A stretch of 64,000 bases of DNA from Burkholderiales bacterium (GCA_016219375.1 JACRNC010000003.1:62001-126000), one strand, 5' to 3'. Positions 49,589 to 62,556 are shown, counted from the first letter of the stretch. Notes: generated by a model from the letters alone, not told the origin. Program-made: numbers and translations.

Positions 49589-49598
49589 TGAGGACGGC

Positions 49599-50245
49599 AT
49601 GCAAGCCTTTCGAGTGCACAAGGGGCTGGTGGCCCCGATGGACCGCGAGAACGTCGACACCGACGCCATCATCCCCAAGCAATACCTGAAATCGATCAAG
49701 CGCACCGGCTTCGGCCCCAACCTGTTCGACGAGTGGCGCTACCTGGACGTCGGCGAGCCGGGCCAGGACCCGGCCACGCGCAAGCCCAACCCGGACTTCG
49801 TGCTCAACCAGCCGCGCTACCAGGGCGCATCCATCCTGATCGCACGCCAGAACTTCGGCTGCGGCTCCAGCCGCGAGCACGCGCCCTGGGCGCTGGAGCA
49901 GTACGGCTTTCGCGCCATCATCGCGCCCAGCTTCGCCGACATCTTCTTCAACAACTGCTTCAAGAACGGCCTGCTGCCCATCGTGCTCAGCGAGAGTCAG
50001 GTCGATCAGTTGTTCAACGAGGTCTATGCCTTCGTCGGCTACGAGCTCACGGTGGACCTGGAGCGGCAGGTGGTGGTCAAGCCCGACGGCGCCGAGCTGG
50101 CCTTCGACGTACAGCCCTTCCGCAAGTACTGCCTGCTCAACGGCTTCGACGACATCGGCCTGACGCTGCGCCAGGCGGACAAGATCAAGGCCTACGAGGC
50201 CCAACGCCTGGCCACCAAGCCCTGGCTCAACCACCGCATCGTCTG

Positions 50246-50246
<1 letters not shown>
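49599..50246 (+). CDS. leuD: 3-isopropylmalate dehydratase small subunit
   Basis: 215 aa. It includes [20 protein letters not shown] and the substrate-binding [15 protein letters not shown]. The partner of LeuC. It starts 11 nt after the entericidin gene. Confidence 0.97.
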
Positions 50247-51334
<1,088 letters not shown>

Positions 51335-51370
51335 GCCACGCCCTCAACACGACAGACGAGAGATCACGAC

Positions 51371-52534
51371 ATGGCTACGACATTGGTGGGTTTGGTGGGC
51401 TGGCGCGGCATGGTGGGTTCCGTGCTGATGGAGCGCATGCAGGCCGAGGGTGACTTCGACCTCATCGAGCCGGTCTTCTTCAGCACCAGCAACGCCGGCG
51501 GCAAAGCCCCGGTCATGGCGAAGAACGAGGCCACGCTCAAGGACGCCTACGACATCGAGTCGCTCAAGCGCTGCGACATCATCCTGACCGCCCAGGGCGG
51601 CGACTACACCACCGAGGTCTTCCCCAAGCTGCGTGCCGCGGGCTGGGCTGGTCACTGGATCGACGCCGCCTCCACGCTGCGCATGAAGGACGACGCGGTC
51701 ATCGTGCTCGACCCGGTCAACATGCCGGTGATCAAGGATGCGCTTGCCAAGGGCAGCCGCAACTGGATCGGCGGCAACTGCACCGTCAGCTGCATGCTCA
51801 TGGGCGTGGGCGCGCTCTACAAGGCCGGCCTGGTGGAGTGGATGTCCACCCAGACCTACCAAGCAGCGTCTGGCGGCGGCGCGCAGCACATGCGCGAGCT
51901 GCTCACGCAGTTCGGCACGCTCAACGCCGAGGTGCGCGACCTGTTGGCCGACCCCAAGAGCGCCATCCTGGAGATCGACCGCAAGATCATCGCCAAGCAG
52001 CGCGCGCTGACCGAGGCCGAGACGGCCAACTTCGGCGTGCCGCTGGGCGGCTCGCTGATCCCGTGGATCGACAAGGATCTCGGGGTGGGCAAGCAGCCCG
52101 GTGAGCCGGGCTGGGGCCAGTCGCGCGAAGAATGGAAGGGCATGGCCGAGACCAACAAGATCCTCGGCCTGGGCGAAGGCTTCGGCTGCGCCCCGATCCC
52201 GGTCGACGGCTTCTGCGTGCGCATCGGCGCCATGCGCTGCCACTCGCAGGCGTTGACCTTCAAGCTGAAGAAGGACGTGCCGGTGGCCGACATCGAGGCC
52301 ATGATCGCCGCCGACAACCCGTGGGCCAAGGTCGTGCCCAACACGCGCGAGGCGACCATCAAGGACCTGACCCCCGTAGCCGTGACGGGCACGCTCACCA
52401 TCCCGGTGGGCCGTATCCGCAAGCTCGCAATGGGCCCGGAGTACGTTGGCGCCTTCACCATCGGCGATCAGTTGCTCTGGGGTGCGGCTGAGCCGCTGCG
52501 GCGGATGCTGCGCATCCTGCTGGACGCGTCCTGA
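51371..52534 (+). CDS. asd: aspartate-semialdehyde dehydrogenase
   Basis: 387 aa. The N-terminal nucleotide-binding [19 protein letters not shown] and the active-site cysteine in [13 protein letters not shown] are typical of the proteobacterial enzyme, as are the [15 protein letters not shown] and [16 protein letters not shown] stretches. It produces aspartate semialdehyde for lysine, methionine and threonine and for peptidoglycan diaminopimelate. It ends the leu group and is followed by a terminator. Confidence 0.97.
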   Translation: MATTLVGLVGWRGMVGSVLMERMQAEGDFDLIEPVFFSTSNAGGKAPVMAKNEATLKDAYDIESLKRCDIILTAQGGDYTTEVFPKLRAAGWAGHWIDAASTLRMKDDAVIVLDPVNMPVIKDALAKGSRNWIGGNCTVSCMLMGVGALYKAGLVEWMSTQTYQAASGGGAQHMRELLTQFGTLNAEVRDLLADPKSAILEIDRKIIAKQRALTEAETANFGVPLGGSLIPWIDKDLGVGKQPGEPGWGQSREEWKGMAETNKILGLGEGFGCAPIPVDGFCVRIGAMRCHSQALTFKLKKDVPVADIEAMIAADNPWAKVVPNTREATIKDLTPVAVTGTLTIPVGRIRKLAMGPEYVGAFTIGDQLLWGAAEPLRRMLRILLDAS

Positions 52535-52544
52535 TCCTGCCCTT

Positions 52545-52575
52545 CACGCCCGCCTTCATGGCGGGCGTGTTACTT
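52545..52575 (+). terminator. intrinsic terminator after asd
   Basis: Stem CACGCCCGCC/GGCGGGCGTG (52545-52554 with 52560-52569), then TTACTTCT. Confidence 0.8.
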
Positions 52576-52691
52576 CTGCAACAAGCGGGCAGTATTCGCA
52601 CTTGAATAGCGCGGCCGTTGCAGGCTGACAACGGCACAAATGCTCAAATACTGCTCATCGCAGCGGCATAAAGATCAGTAAATGCATGAGC

Positions 52692-52720
52692 TTGTCACCG
52701 TATCTGCCTGCTGCTATTGT
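52692..52720 (+). promoter_or_regulatory. promoter of fimV
   Basis: TTGTCA (52692-52697), 17 bp, TATTGT (52715-52720) in an unusually AT-rich stretch for this window. It lies about 110 bp before the fimV start, after the asd terminator. Confidence 0.7.
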
Positions 52721-52829
52721 GATTTCAACTGTTCCACCAAGCCTGGTGCGTGGGTGGCGTCAATAACGACGGGCGCGGCCGGCGCAATGCCGCCACATCT
52801 ACCGCCCGCATGACGACCTGGGAGACGCC

Positions 52830-55427
52830 TTGAAAGGTCATTCTCTGTCTGCGGGGCGCTTCGTCCTGCGCGGGGTGGCGGCTGCTGCCGCCTGCGTTGC
52901 ATTGTTGGGCTCGCCGAATGTCCAGGCGCTGGGATTGGGCCGGTTGTCGGTGCAGTCGGCGCTGGGCGAATCGCTGCGGGCTGAAATCGACATCGGCAGC
53001 CTCACGCCGGAAGAAGCTGCTGATCTCAGGGTCAAGGTAGCTTCGCCGGAAACCTACCGTGCCGCGGGCGTGGATTACAACGCCGTGCTGCCGTCCACCG
53101 TGATCACGCTGGCGCGCCGTGCCGACGGCCGGCCGTATCTGCGCCTGAGCAGCGACCGCCCCGTCCAGGAGCCCTTCGTGGACGTCATCCTGGAGCTGTC
53201 CTGGTCCACCGGCAGGCTGGTGCGCGAATACACGCTGCTGTTCGATCCGCCCACCTCCGGCAGCACCCGCACCGCGCAGGCGCCGGCCGCCCTGGGTGCG
53301 CCGCCGGCAGAAGCACCTCGGCGCCCAGCCGCGCCTGAGGCGGCCGCTACGCCTACGCGCACCGCCCCGGCCGGCTCCGCCGCGGGTATCCCCGCATCCG
53401 CGCCGGCCGCCACGGCCCGCGCGCCGCAGCCCGCCGCTCCCGCTGCTCGCACCACGCCTACGCCCGCCGTGCGCGAACAGGCCGCTGCAGCCGAGGACGA
53501 AGTCCGCGTGCGCCGGGGCGACACCCTGTCGCGCATCGCGGCCCGCGTGCAGCGGCCCGGCGTCTCGCTCGACCAGATGCTGGTGGGTCTCTACCGCGCC
53601 AATCCGCAGGCCTTTGCCGGCAACAACATGAACCGCCTGCGCTCCGGCGCGGTGCTGACCGTGCCCGACGCGCAGGCGCTGGGCGAGACGTCGCGTGAAG
53701 AGGCGCGGCAGGTCATCCAGGCCCAGAGCGCTGATTTCAATGCCTACCGTCAGCGCCTGGCCTCCGACGGCGCCGCACCGGCGGTGGACCAGCCGCGCCG
53801 CCAGGCCAGCGGCCAGGTGGCCGAGGTGCAGGACCGCAAGCAGCCGGTGGGTGGCTCGCCGGACAAGCTGACCCTGAGCAAGGGCGGTGCGGCCCCGGGT
53901 GGTCGCACGGCCGAGGAAGACCGCCTGGCGCGCGAGCGTGCCCAACGTGACGCCGCCACCCGCGTGGCCGAGCTGTCGAAGAACGTCGAAGAGCTCAAGC
54001 GCCTGCAGGGCGCCACCGCCGCAGCGTCCAAGCCGACCGCGTCGGCAGCGCCTGCGCCGGCCGCCTCCCGTGCGCTGACGCCCGTGCCCCCGGCGTCGGC
54101 TGCTGCGCCGGCACCGGCTGCCTCGCCTGCTGCTGCGGCCTTGCCGGCGTCTGCCGCCGTCGCCGCCTCGGCACCGATGGCGGCCTCGGTCCCGGAGGCT
54201 GCCGCCTCGCCGGCAGAGGCCGCGTCGATGGCCAGTGCGCCTGAGGCCGCATCCGAGGCTGCGTCCGAAGTCGCTTCCGCTCCCGCGCCGGCTCCCGAGC
54301 CGGCCGCTGCGCCGCCGGTTGTGCCCCCGATCGTCGCCGACGAAGAGCCGGGCGTGCTCGCCACGCTGCTGCAGAGCCCGCTGGCCCTGGCTGGCGCAGG
54401 CCTCGCCGTGGCGCTGCTGGCCGGCCTGGGCTTCTACCGCTGGCGTTCGCGCGGCAAGCCCGACAGCGGCGAGACCTCCTTCCTGGAAAGCCGGCTGCAG
54501 CCCGACTCCTTCTTTGGCGCCAGCGGTGGCCAACGCATCGACACGCGCGATGCCTCTGGCGCGCCCTCGTCGATGAGCTACTCGCTGAGCCAGCTTGACG
54601 CCATCGGCGATGTCGATCCGGTGGCCGAGGCGGATGTCTACCTGGCCTACGGCCGCGACCTGCAGGCCGAAGAGATCCTGAAGGAAGCGCTGCGCACCAC
54701 GCCCGACCGCCTGGCCATTCGCGTCAAGCTGCTCGAGGTGTATGCCAAGCGGCGCGACACCAAGGGTTTCGAGGCGCTGGCCACGCAGCTCTACGCGCTG
54801 ACCGGCGGCCAGGGCGAGGATTGGACCCGTGCCCAGGAGCTGGGCCTGACCATCGACCCCGAGAACCCGCTGTACGCACCGGGTGGTCAGCCGCAGGCGC
54901 CGTCCGGTGGGCCGGCCGCGCCGCTGGACCCCTTCGATGCGCCAACGCTGCCGCAGCCGGCTCCCGCATCGGCCTTTGCAGCGCCGGCACCGGCTGCGGG
55001 CAATGTCGATCTGGACCTGGAGCTCGACCTTGGTGCTTCCAGCCCGGCTGAACCGGCAGCTGCCCCGGCCCCTGCTGCGACGGACAATGGTCTGAGCTTC
55101 GATCTTCCCGAGATCCCGGCCGCCCCGCCTGCGCAGGACGAGGTGCCGACCACGGCTCGTGGCCCGCTGGAGTTCGACCTGTCGGACATCAGCCTGGACC
55201 TCAACGCACCGGCGCCCGCGCCGGCCGGCGCGGCCGAGCTGCCCGCTCTGGATGAGAACGCCGACTTCGACGCCGCCGATCCGATGGCGCGCAAGATCGA
55301 GCTGGCCGAGGAGTTCCGCCAGATCGGTGACATCGAAGGCGCCCGCGACCTGCTCAACGAGGTGGTGGCCAAGGCCAGCGGCGGCGTGAAGTCCAAGGCC
55401 CAGCGCATGCTGGACGAGCTGGGCTGA
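52830..55427 (+). CDS. fimV: FimV-like peptidoglycan-binding polarity protein
   Basis: 865 aa, TTG start with GGGAGA ahead. Order of parts: signal peptide (to about residue 34, VQA), FimV N-terminal domain (LGLGRLSVQSALGESLRAEI), an Ala/Pro linker, a LysM domain at about residues 226-285 (RVRRGDTLSRIAARVQR ... VLTVPDA), a coiled coil (AELSKNVEELKRLQG), a second Ala/Pro-rich region, one membrane helix (LALAGAGLAVALLAGLGFYR, about residue 522), a cytoplasmic acidic region with TPR-like repeats, and the C-terminal FimV motif (ARKIELAEEFRQIGDIEGAR). In Pseudomonas it binds peptidoglycan and organises polar type IV pili and type II secretion. Confidence 0.93.
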   Translation: MKGHSLSAGRFVLRGVAAAAACVALLGSPNVQALGLGRLSVQSALGESLRAEIDIGSLTPEEAADLRVKVASPETYRAAGVDYNAVLPSTVITLARRADGRPYLRLSSDRPVQEPFVDVILELSWSTGRLVREYTLLFDPPTSGSTRTAQAPAALGAPPAEAPRRPAAPEAAATPTRTAPAGSAAGIPASAPAATARAPQPAAPAARTTPTPAVREQAAAAEDEVRVRRGDTLSRIAARVQRPGVSLDQMLVGLYRANPQAFAGNNMNRLRSGAVLTVPDAQALGETSREEARQVIQAQSADFNAYRQRLASDGAAPAVDQPRRQASGQVAEVQDRKQPVGGSPDKLTLSKGGAAPGGRTAEEDRLARERAQRDAATRVAELSKNVEELKRLQGATAAASKPTASAAPAPAASRALTPVPPASAAAPAPAASPAAAALPASAAVAASAPMAASVPEAAASPAEAASMASAPEAASEAASEVASAPAPAPEPAAAPPVVPPIVADEEPGVLATLLQSPLALAGAGLAVALLAGLGFYRWRSRGKPDSGETSFLESRLQPDSFFGASGGQRIDTRDASGAPSSMSYSLSQLDAIGDVDPVAEADVYLAYGRDLQAEEILKEALRTTPDRLAIRVKLLEVYAKRRDTKGFEALATQLYALTGGQGEDWTRAQELGLTIDPENPLYAPGGQPQAPSGGPAAPLDPFDAPTLPQPAPASAFAAPAPAAGNVDLDLELDLGASSPAEPAAAPAPAATDNGLSFDLPEIPAAPPAQDEVPTTARGPLEFDLSDISLDLNAPAPAPAGAAELPALDENADFDAADPMARKIELAEEFRQIGDIEGARDLLNEVVAKASGGVKSKAQRMLDELG

Positions 55428-55455
55428 CGGAGCAGCCGGCCAGGAGCGACGAACC

Positions 55456-56265
55456 ATGCGCGTGGCCCTGGGGCTGTGCTTCCGGGGCACGCGCTACCTC
55501 GGATGGCAGAGCCAGCCGGGCGGCCGAACGGTGCAGGATGCACTGGAGGCCGCCCTTTCACGTTTTGCCGGCCATGCCGTGCGCACGGTCTGCGCCGGGC
55601 GCACCGACACGGGTGTGCATGGCATCAACCAGGTGGTGCACCTGGACACGTCCCTGCGGCGTGAGCCGTTCTCCTGGGTGCGCGGCACCAACACCTACCT
55701 GCCGCCCGACATCGCCGTGCAGTGGTGCCGGCCGATGCCTGAGGGCTTCCATGCCCGCAATGCCGCGCGCGGGCGGCGCTATGCCTACGTGCTGCTGGAG
55801 TCGCCCGTGCGTCCGGCACTGGAGGCCGGGCAGTGCGGCTGGGTCTTCCGGCCGCTGGATGCGCCGGCCATGCGCCAGGCGGCTGCGGTGCTCATCGGCG
55901 AGCACGACTTCACCTCCTTCCGCTCGTCCGAATGCCAGGCCGCCTCGCCGGTGAAGACGCTGCGCGAGATCACGATCAGCCGCCACGGCGCCTATTGGCG
56001 CTTCGACTTCGAGGGCAGCGCCTTCCTGCACCACATGATCCGCAACATCATGGGCTGCCTGCTGGCCGTGGGCACCGGCACGCGATCACCGGGCTGGATG
56101 CAGACGGTGCTGCAGGCGCGCGACCGCCGCGTGGCCGCGCCGACCTTCGCCCCGGACGGGCTGTACTTTCTGGGCCCGCGGTACGATGCCGAGCTCGGTC
56201 TGCCGACCGACGTGCCCGCACTGCAGTGGCTGCCCGGCGCGGGCCCTGCCGAGGGCCGCCACTGA
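55456..56265 (+). CDS. truA: tRNA pseudouridine(38-40) synthase TruA
   Basis: 269 aa. It shows LGLCFRGTRYLGWQSQPGGR, the catalytic Asp in CAGRTDTGVHGINQV and HHMIRNIMGCLLAVG. It modifies the anticodon arm of many tRNAs. It follows fimV by 28 nt, the same pair as in pseudomonads. The start at 55456 is the ATG nearest the conserved first strand. Confidence 0.96.
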   Translation: MRVALGLCFRGTRYLGWQSQPGGRTVQDALEAALSRFAGHAVRTVCAGRTDTGVHGINQVVHLDTSLRREPFSWVRGTNTYLPPDIAVQWCRPMPEGFHARNAARGRRYAYVLLESPVRPALEAGQCGWVFRPLDAPAMRQAAAVLIGEHDFTSFRSSECQAASPVKTLREITISRHGAYWRFDFEGSAFLHHMIRNIMGCLLAVGTGTRSPGWMQTVLQARDRRVAAPTFAPDGLYFLGPRYDAELGLPTDVPALQWLPGAGPAEGRH

Positions 56266-56443
56266 TCGCAGTCCTGCGGTTTGCGACGCGTGCCCCGTGG
56301 CTTTTGCCATCCCGACTGCTCGGCATCCCATGCCGCCACGGCGTGCGCAGGCTGGCTGATACCGGCCGGCGATCCGGCGGCCCGTTGGCGGTCTGCCGGC
56401 TGCCCACCGGTTGCCGCTGAACGACACAGCCGAGCCCTCGCCC

Positions 56444-57130
56444 ATGACCCATCGCACACGCATCAAGATCTGCGGCCTGACCCGTGAGGCCGATGTCGAG
56501 GCCGCGGCCGAGGCCGGCGCAGATGCGGTGGGTTTCGTGCTCTATGCGCGCAGCCCGCGCCATGTCAGCCCGGCGCGCGCGCTGCAGCTGGCGCGCCGCC
56601 TGCCGCCCTACGTCACGCCGGTGCTGCTCTTCGTCAACCACGCGGTGGACGAGGTGAGGGCCATCCTGCGCGACCATCCCGGTGCCCTGGCGCAGTTCCA
56701 CGGCGACGAGACGCCTGAGCATTGCGAGACCGCGGCCGGAGCGCCTTATCGCTATGTCCGCGCCGTACGGATGACGCCCGATGTGGACCTGCAGGCCGTC
56801 GCCCAGGCGCATCCCGGTGCCCAGGCCCTGCTGCTGGATGCGCATGTGGACGGCTATGGCGGCGCCGGCCGGGCGTTCGACTGGTCCTGGGTGCGCAGCC
56901 GTGCCCGGCTGCCCTACATCCTGGCTGCGGGCCTGACGCCGGATAATGTCGCCGACGGCGTGCAGCGTGTGCGGCCCTGGGCGGTGGACGTGAGCTCCGG
57001 CGTCGAGGCCTCCCGCGGCATCAAGGACACCGCCTTGATGCGCCGCTTCTGCCAGGCCGTGCGCGATGCGGATGCGTGCATCGCCGACCTTCCACGGGAC
57101 GAGGCCGTCGTGGCCGCACCCCAGCCCTGA
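56444..57130 (+). CDS. trpF: phosphoribosylanthranilate isomerase
   Basis: 228 aa, a TIM barrel. [20 protein letters not shown] starts the protein with the catalytic Cys, and the Asp and phosphate-binding loop are in [19 protein letters not shown] and [14 protein letters not shown]. It converts N-(5'-phosphoribosyl)anthranilate to CdRP in tryptophan synthesis. It is seven nucleotides ahead of trpB. A TTG 33 bp upstream is not supported by the family. The 178 bp between truA and trpF show no promoter. Confidence 0.95.
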   Translation: MTHRTRIKICGLTREADVEAAAEAGADAVGFVLYARSPRHVSPARALQLARRLPPYVTPVLLFVNHAVDEVRAILRDHPGALAQFHGDETPEHCETAAGAPYRYVRAVRMTPDVDLQAVAQAHPGAQALLLDAHVDGYGGAGRAFDWSWVRSRARLPYILAAGLTPDNVADGVQRVRPWAVDVSSGVEASRGIKDTALMRRFCQAVRDADACIADLPRDEAVVAAPQP

Positions 57131-57137
57131 AGACCCC

Positions 57138-58402
<1,265 letters not shown>

Positions 58403-58406
<4 letters not shown>

Positions 58407-59218
58407 GCCGCATCGCCGCCACGTTCGACAAACTGCGCGCCGCAGGCCGCAAGGCGTTGATCCCCTACATCACCGCGGGCGATCCGTACCCGGAGCTGAC
58501 GGTGGAGCTGATGCTGGCGATGGCTGACGCCGGTGCCGACGTCATCGAGCTGGGCGTGCCGTTTTCCGACCCGATGGCCGACGGGCCGGTGATCCAGCGG
58601 GCGTCCGAGCGGGCGCTGGCCAAGGGCATCGGCCTGACGCACGTGCTCGAGATGGTGCGCGGCTTTCGCCAGCGCAATGCCGACACACCGGTCGTGCTGA
58701 TGGGCTATGCCAACCCGATCGAGCACTTCGGGGCCGAGCGTTTCGTGGCCGTAGCCCGGGAGGCCGGCGTGGACGGCGTGCTGGTGGTGGACTACCCGCC
58801 GGAGGAGTGCGAGGCGTTCGCCGCGCAGCTCAAGTCCGCGGGGCTGGATCCCATCTTCCTGCTCGCGCCCACGTCCACCGACAAGCGCATGGACGAGGTG
58901 GGCCGCATCGCCAGCGGCTATGTCTACTACGTCTCGCTCAAGGGCGTGACGGGTGCCGGCCATCTGGACACCGACGCGGTGGCGCGCATGATCCCGCGCA
59001 TCAAGGCGCATGTGCAGGTGCCGGTGGGCGTGGGATTTGGCATCCGCGATGCGCAGACCGCCTGCGCGGTGGCCGCGGTGTCGGATGCCGTGGTCATCGG
59101 CTCGCGCATCGTGCAGCTGCTGGAAGAGCAGCCGCATGACGGTGTGGTGGCCGCCGGCCGCGACTTCATCGCCGGCATCCGCGCCGCCCTCGATCAATCA
59201 ACCGGAGCCGCACGATGA
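58403..59218 (+). CDS. trpA: tryptophan synthase alpha chain
   Basis: 271 aa. The catalytic Glu and Asp are in [19 protein letters not shown], and the phosphate-binding [12 protein letters not shown] is near the C-terminus. It splits indole-3-glycerol phosphate and passes indole to TrpB through the complex tunnel. It overlaps both neighbours by 4 nt (ATGA), so trpB-trpA-accD are coupled. Confidence 0.97.
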
Positions 59219-60087
59219 GCTGGCTTGAAAAACTCCTGCCGCCCAAGATCCAGCAGACCGACCCGTCGGAGCGCCGCACGGTGCCCGAGGGCCTGTGGGT
59301 CAAGTGCCCGTCGTGCGAGACGGTGCTCTACAAGACCGACCTGGAGAAGAACCTCAACGTCTGCCCCAAGTGCAGCCACCACCACCGCATCGGTGCGCGC
59401 GAGCGGCTGGACGCCTTCCTCGACCCGGAGGGCCGCTACGAGCTGGGCCAGGAGGTGCTGCCGGTCGATGCGCTGCGCTTCAAGGACAGCAAGAAGTACC
59501 CCGACCGCCTGAAGGAGGCCCTGGAGGCCACGGGCGAGACGGACGCGCTGGTCGTGATGGGCGGCGCGGTGCACAGCATCCCGGTGGTGGCCGCGGCCTT
59601 CGAGTTCGACTTCATGGGCGGCTCGATGGGCTCGGTGGTGGGCGAACGCTTCGTGCGCGGGGTGGAGACGGCCTGCGAGCAGAAGACGCCCTTCATCTCC
59701 TTCACCGCCACCGGCGGCGCGCGCATGCAGGAGGGCCTGCTGAGCCTGCTGCAGATGGCCAAGACCAATGCCGCGCTCACGCGGCTGGCCAAGGCCAGGC
59801 TGCCCTACATCAGCGTGCTGACCGACCCGACCATGGGCGGCGTGTCGGCCAGCTTCGCCTTCATGGGCGATGCGGTGATCGCCGAGCCCAAGGCGCTGAT
59901 CGGCTTTGCCGGCCCGCGCGTGATCGAGAACACCGTGCGCGAGAAGCTGCCCGAGGGCTTCCAGCGGGCCGAGTTCCTGCTCGAGAAGGGCGCCATCGAC
60001 ATGATCACCGACCGGCGCGAGCTGCGTGCCACCGTGGCCCGCATCCTGGCCATGCTGCTGCGCCAGCCGGCGGATGCCATCGTCTGA
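59215..60087 (+). CDS. accD: acetyl-CoA carboxylase carboxyltransferase subunit beta
   Basis: 290 aa. The N-terminal zinc ribbon is complete (CPSC...CPKC, spaced by 15), and the crotonase-fold core shows [20 protein letters not shown] and [20 protein letters not shown]. It transfers the carboxyl group to acetyl-CoA as part of AccA2D2. It overlaps trpA by 4 nt; an intrinsic terminator follows, before folC. Confidence 0.97.
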   Translation: MSWLEKLLPPKIQQTDPSERRTVPEGLWVKCPSCETVLYKTDLEKNLNVCPKCSHHHRIGARERLDAFLDPEGRYELGQEVLPVDALRFKDSKKYPDRLKEALEATGETDALVVMGGAVHSIPVVAAAFEFDFMGGSMGSVVGERFVRGVETACEQKTPFISFTATGGARMQEGLLSLLQMAKTNAALTRLAKARLPYISVLTDPTMGGVSASFAFMGDAVIAEPKALIGFAGPRVIENTVREKLPEGFQRAEFLLEKGAIDMITDRRELRATVARILAMLLRQPADAIV

Positions 60088-60107
60088 GCCACTGCGCGTC
60101 GCACCTC

Positions 60108-60136
60108 ACGGGCTGCCGCACGCAGCCCGTTTTTCT
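60108..60136 (+). terminator. intrinsic terminator between accD and folC
   Basis: Stem ACGGGCTGC/GCAGCCCGT (60108-60116 with 60122-60130), 5-nt loop, then TTTTCTT. It sits 21 nt after accD within a conserved gene series, so folC probably gets partial read-through or its own start. Confidence 0.85.
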
Positions 60137-60159
60137 TGGACCTTGCCAAACCGCCTGCC

Positions 60160-61485
60160 ATGACCCTGCCCACCACCCTCGACGACTGGCTGGCCCATGC
60201 CGAGCGCCAGCATGCGCAGACCATCGCGATGGGGCTGGACCGCGTGCAGATGGTGCGCGAGTGCATGGGCCTGGCCTTCGACTGCCCGGTTTTCACCGTG
60301 GCCGGCACCAACGGCAAGGGCTCCACCTGCGCGATGCTGGAGAGCATCCTGCGCGAGGCCGGCTGGCGCGTGGGCGTCTACACCTCGCCGCATCTGGTGC
60401 GCTTCGAGGAGCGCTGCCGCATCGACGGCCAGCCGGTGGACGGGCAGACGCTGCTGGAGGACTTCGCCGCGGTGGAGGCGGCGCGTGGCGCCGTGCCGCT
60501 GACCTACTTCGAGTTCACGACGCTCGCCATCCTGCGCCGTCTGGCGCGCGAGGGGCTGGATGCGGTGGTGCTGGAGGTCGGCCTGGGCGGGCGGCTGGAT
60601 GCGGTCAACATCATCGATGCCGACTGCGCGGTGATCACCAGCATCGACCTGGACCACATGGAGCTGCTGGGGCCGGACCGCGAGAGCATCGGCCGCGAGA
60701 AGGCCGGCATCATGCGCGCCGGCCGGCCGGTGGTGGTGTCCGACCCCATGCCGCCGGCCAGCATCGCCGAGCATGCCCAGGCCATCGGTGCCAACCTGCG
60801 CCTGATGGGCCGGGACTTCAACTACAGCGGCGACAAGCAGCAGTGGGGCTGGGGCGGGCGTCAGCAGCGTTATGCCGGCCTGGCCTACCCGGCGCTGCGT
60901 GGCGCCAACCAGCTGCTCAATGCGTCGGGCGTGCTGGCCGCGCTGGAGGCGCTGCGGCTGCGCTTGCCCGTTACGGCGCAGGCGGTGCGCGTCGGCCTGG
61001 CGCGCGCCGAGCTGCCTGGCCGCTTCCAGATCGTGCCGGGCCAGCCGACGCTGATCCTGGACGTGGCGCACAACCCGCATGCCGCCGCCACCCTGGCCCA
61101 CAACCTGGACCAGATGGGCTTCTACCCGCGCACCCACGTCGTCTTCGGCGCGATGGCGGACAAGGACATCGCCCAGCTGGTGCAGCGCCTGCTGCCGCTG
61201 GTCGACGCCTGGTATCTGTGCGACCTGCCCACGCCGCGCGCCGCGTCGGCTGCGCAGCTGCAGGCTGCGGTGCAGCAGGCGCTGGCCGGCGCGCGCGCCA
61301 CCGGGCGGGCGCTGCCGCCGCAGGTGGACTCGTCCGTGCACGATGGCCCGGTCGCGGCCCTGCAGGCGGCCATCGCCGCGGCGGACCCGACGGATAGAAT
61401 CGTCGTCTTCGGTTCGTTCTACACCGTGGGCGGCGTGCTGGCCCACGGCGTGCCGCGGCTGGACGCACCGCACCTCGGCGCCTGA
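60160..61485 (+). CDS. folC: bifunctional folylpolyglutamate / dihydrofolate synthase
   Basis: 441 aa. The P-loop VAGTNGKGSTCAMLESIL, the TSPHLVRFEERCRIDG loop, DHMELLGPDRESIGREKAGI and the C-terminal DVAHNPHAA are standard FolC motifs. It adds glutamate to dihydropteroate and to folates. The ATG at 60160 (MTLPTTLDDW) is preferred over a TTG 24 nt upstream inside the terminator tail. Confidence 0.96.
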   Translation: MTLPTTLDDWLAHAERQHAQTIAMGLDRVQMVRECMGLAFDCPVFTVAGTNGKGSTCAMLESILREAGWRVGVYTSPHLVRFEERCRIDGQPVDGQTLLEDFAAVEAARGAVPLTYFEFTTLAILRRLAREGLDAVVLEVGLGGRLDAVNIIDADCAVITSIDLDHMELLGPDRESIGREKAGIMRAGRPVVVSDPMPPASIAEHAQAIGANLRLMGRDFNYSGDKQQWGWGGRQQRYAGLAYPALRGANQLLNASGVLAALEALRLRLPVTAQAVRVGLARAELPGRFQIVPGQPTLILDVAHNPHAAATLAHNLDQMGFYPRTHVVFGAMADKDIAQLVQRLLPLVDAWYLCDLPTPRAASAAQLQAAVQQALAGARATGRALPPQVDSSVHDGPVAALQAAIAAADPTDRIVVFGSFYTVGGVLAHGVPRLDAPHLGA

Positions 61486-61634
61486 GCTCCCTCCTGGCGG
61501 CTGAGCCCGCGGCCCCGCCGCACCGGCCCTGCCTGCCGCTGGCGATGGCTGCCGCCACCGGGGCGGGCCCGCCGCCCCGGGCCCTGCCGCCAGCCGCCTC
61601 CCCCGACCGTCTTCGCCGTACCCGAGACCCGCCG

Positions 61635-62522
61635 ATGCCCCTGCCGTCCTTCCTCCAGCGTTTCCGGGCGGCTGCAGGCGCCAGAGCGGCAAGAGGGGCC
61701 AAGGGCGCACGAGGCGCCTCGGCGGCACCGGCGGCGGACGAGGAAGAGATCCGCGCCCGGGCGCGCCGCCGGCTGATCGGCGCATCGCTGCTCGTGGCCG
61801 CCGCGGTCATCGGCTTTCCGCTGCTCTTCGACAGCCAGCCCCGCCCGCTGCCGGGCGACGTGGGCGTGCAGATCGTCACGGGCGCCTCGGCCACGCGGCC
61901 CGGCACCGCCGGCTCGACAGGGCGCAGCACGGCCGGCACCGTGGCCGACGCCGGGGCCGAGGATGCGCCGCCCGCCCGGCCCGCCGCAACCGATGCCGCC
62001 CGCGCTGCGGCGGACCACCCGCAGCCCGCCGCGCCCGAGCGCGCTGCTGCGGCGGACGACCGCCCGGTCGAGCGCTCCACGGAGCGTGTGATCGAAGGCC
62101 CGGCCGACCGATCCACCGACCGCGCGACCGACGATGCCCGTCGCGCCGAAGCGCGCCGCGCAGAAGACCAGCGCAAGGCGGAAGAACAACGCAAGGCCGA
62201 CGAACAGCGCCGGGCCCAGGTGCGCGAAACCGAGGCCACCCGTGCCAAGGCCCTGCTCGAAGGCCGCCCGCCCGCCTCCAGCCCCGCTGCCGCCGGCCGC
62301 TTCGTCGTGCAGATCGGCGCCTTCGCCGACCCGGCCGGCGTGCGCGATGCACGGGCCAAGGTCGAGAAGCTCGGCCTGAAGACCTACACCCAGGCCATCG
62401 GTGATGGCGCCACCCGGCGCATCCGTGTGCGCGTGGGCCCTTTTGCCGACCGAGCCGAGGCCGAGCGCGCTGCCGCCCGTCTGCGCCAAGCGGGGATGGC
62501 GGCAGCCATCCTCACCCTCTGA
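61635..62522 (+). CDS. SPOR-domain membrane protein (DedD-like)
   Basis: 295 aa. A cytoplasmic basic N-terminus, one membrane helix (RLIGASLLVAAAVIGFPLLF, about residue 55), a long Ala/Asp/Arg-rich periplasmic linker with coiled-coil character (ARRAEDQRKAEEQRKADEQR), and the C-terminal SPOR domain (FVVQIGAFADPAGVRDARAK ... RVRVGPFADRAEAERAAARL). SPOR binds denuded peptidoglycan at the septum. Position between folC and cvpA equals dedD of E. coli and pseudomonads. Confidence 0.88.
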   Translation: MPLPSFLQRFRAAAGARAARGAKGARGASAAPAADEEEIRARARRRLIGASLLVAAAVIGFPLLFDSQPRPLPGDVGVQIVTGASATRPGTAGSTGRSTAGTVADAGAEDAPPARPAATDAARAAADHPQPAAPERAAAADDRPVERSTERVIEGPADRSTDRATDDARRAEARRAEDQRKAEEQRKADEQRRAQVRETEATRAKALLEGRPPASSPAAAGRFVVQIGAFADPAGVRDARAKVEKLGLKTYTQAIGDGATRRIRVRVGPFADRAEAERAAARLRQAGMAAAILTL

Positions 62523-62556
62523 CCCGATCGGCCAGGGCAGCCGAGGGCAAGGGTGC

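Noticed and set aside
52725-55490. A 921-codon minus-strand frame opposite fimV
   Set aside because: It mirrors the Ala/Pro/Glu-rich FimV sequence as a Gly/Arg-rich frame; no family resemblance.
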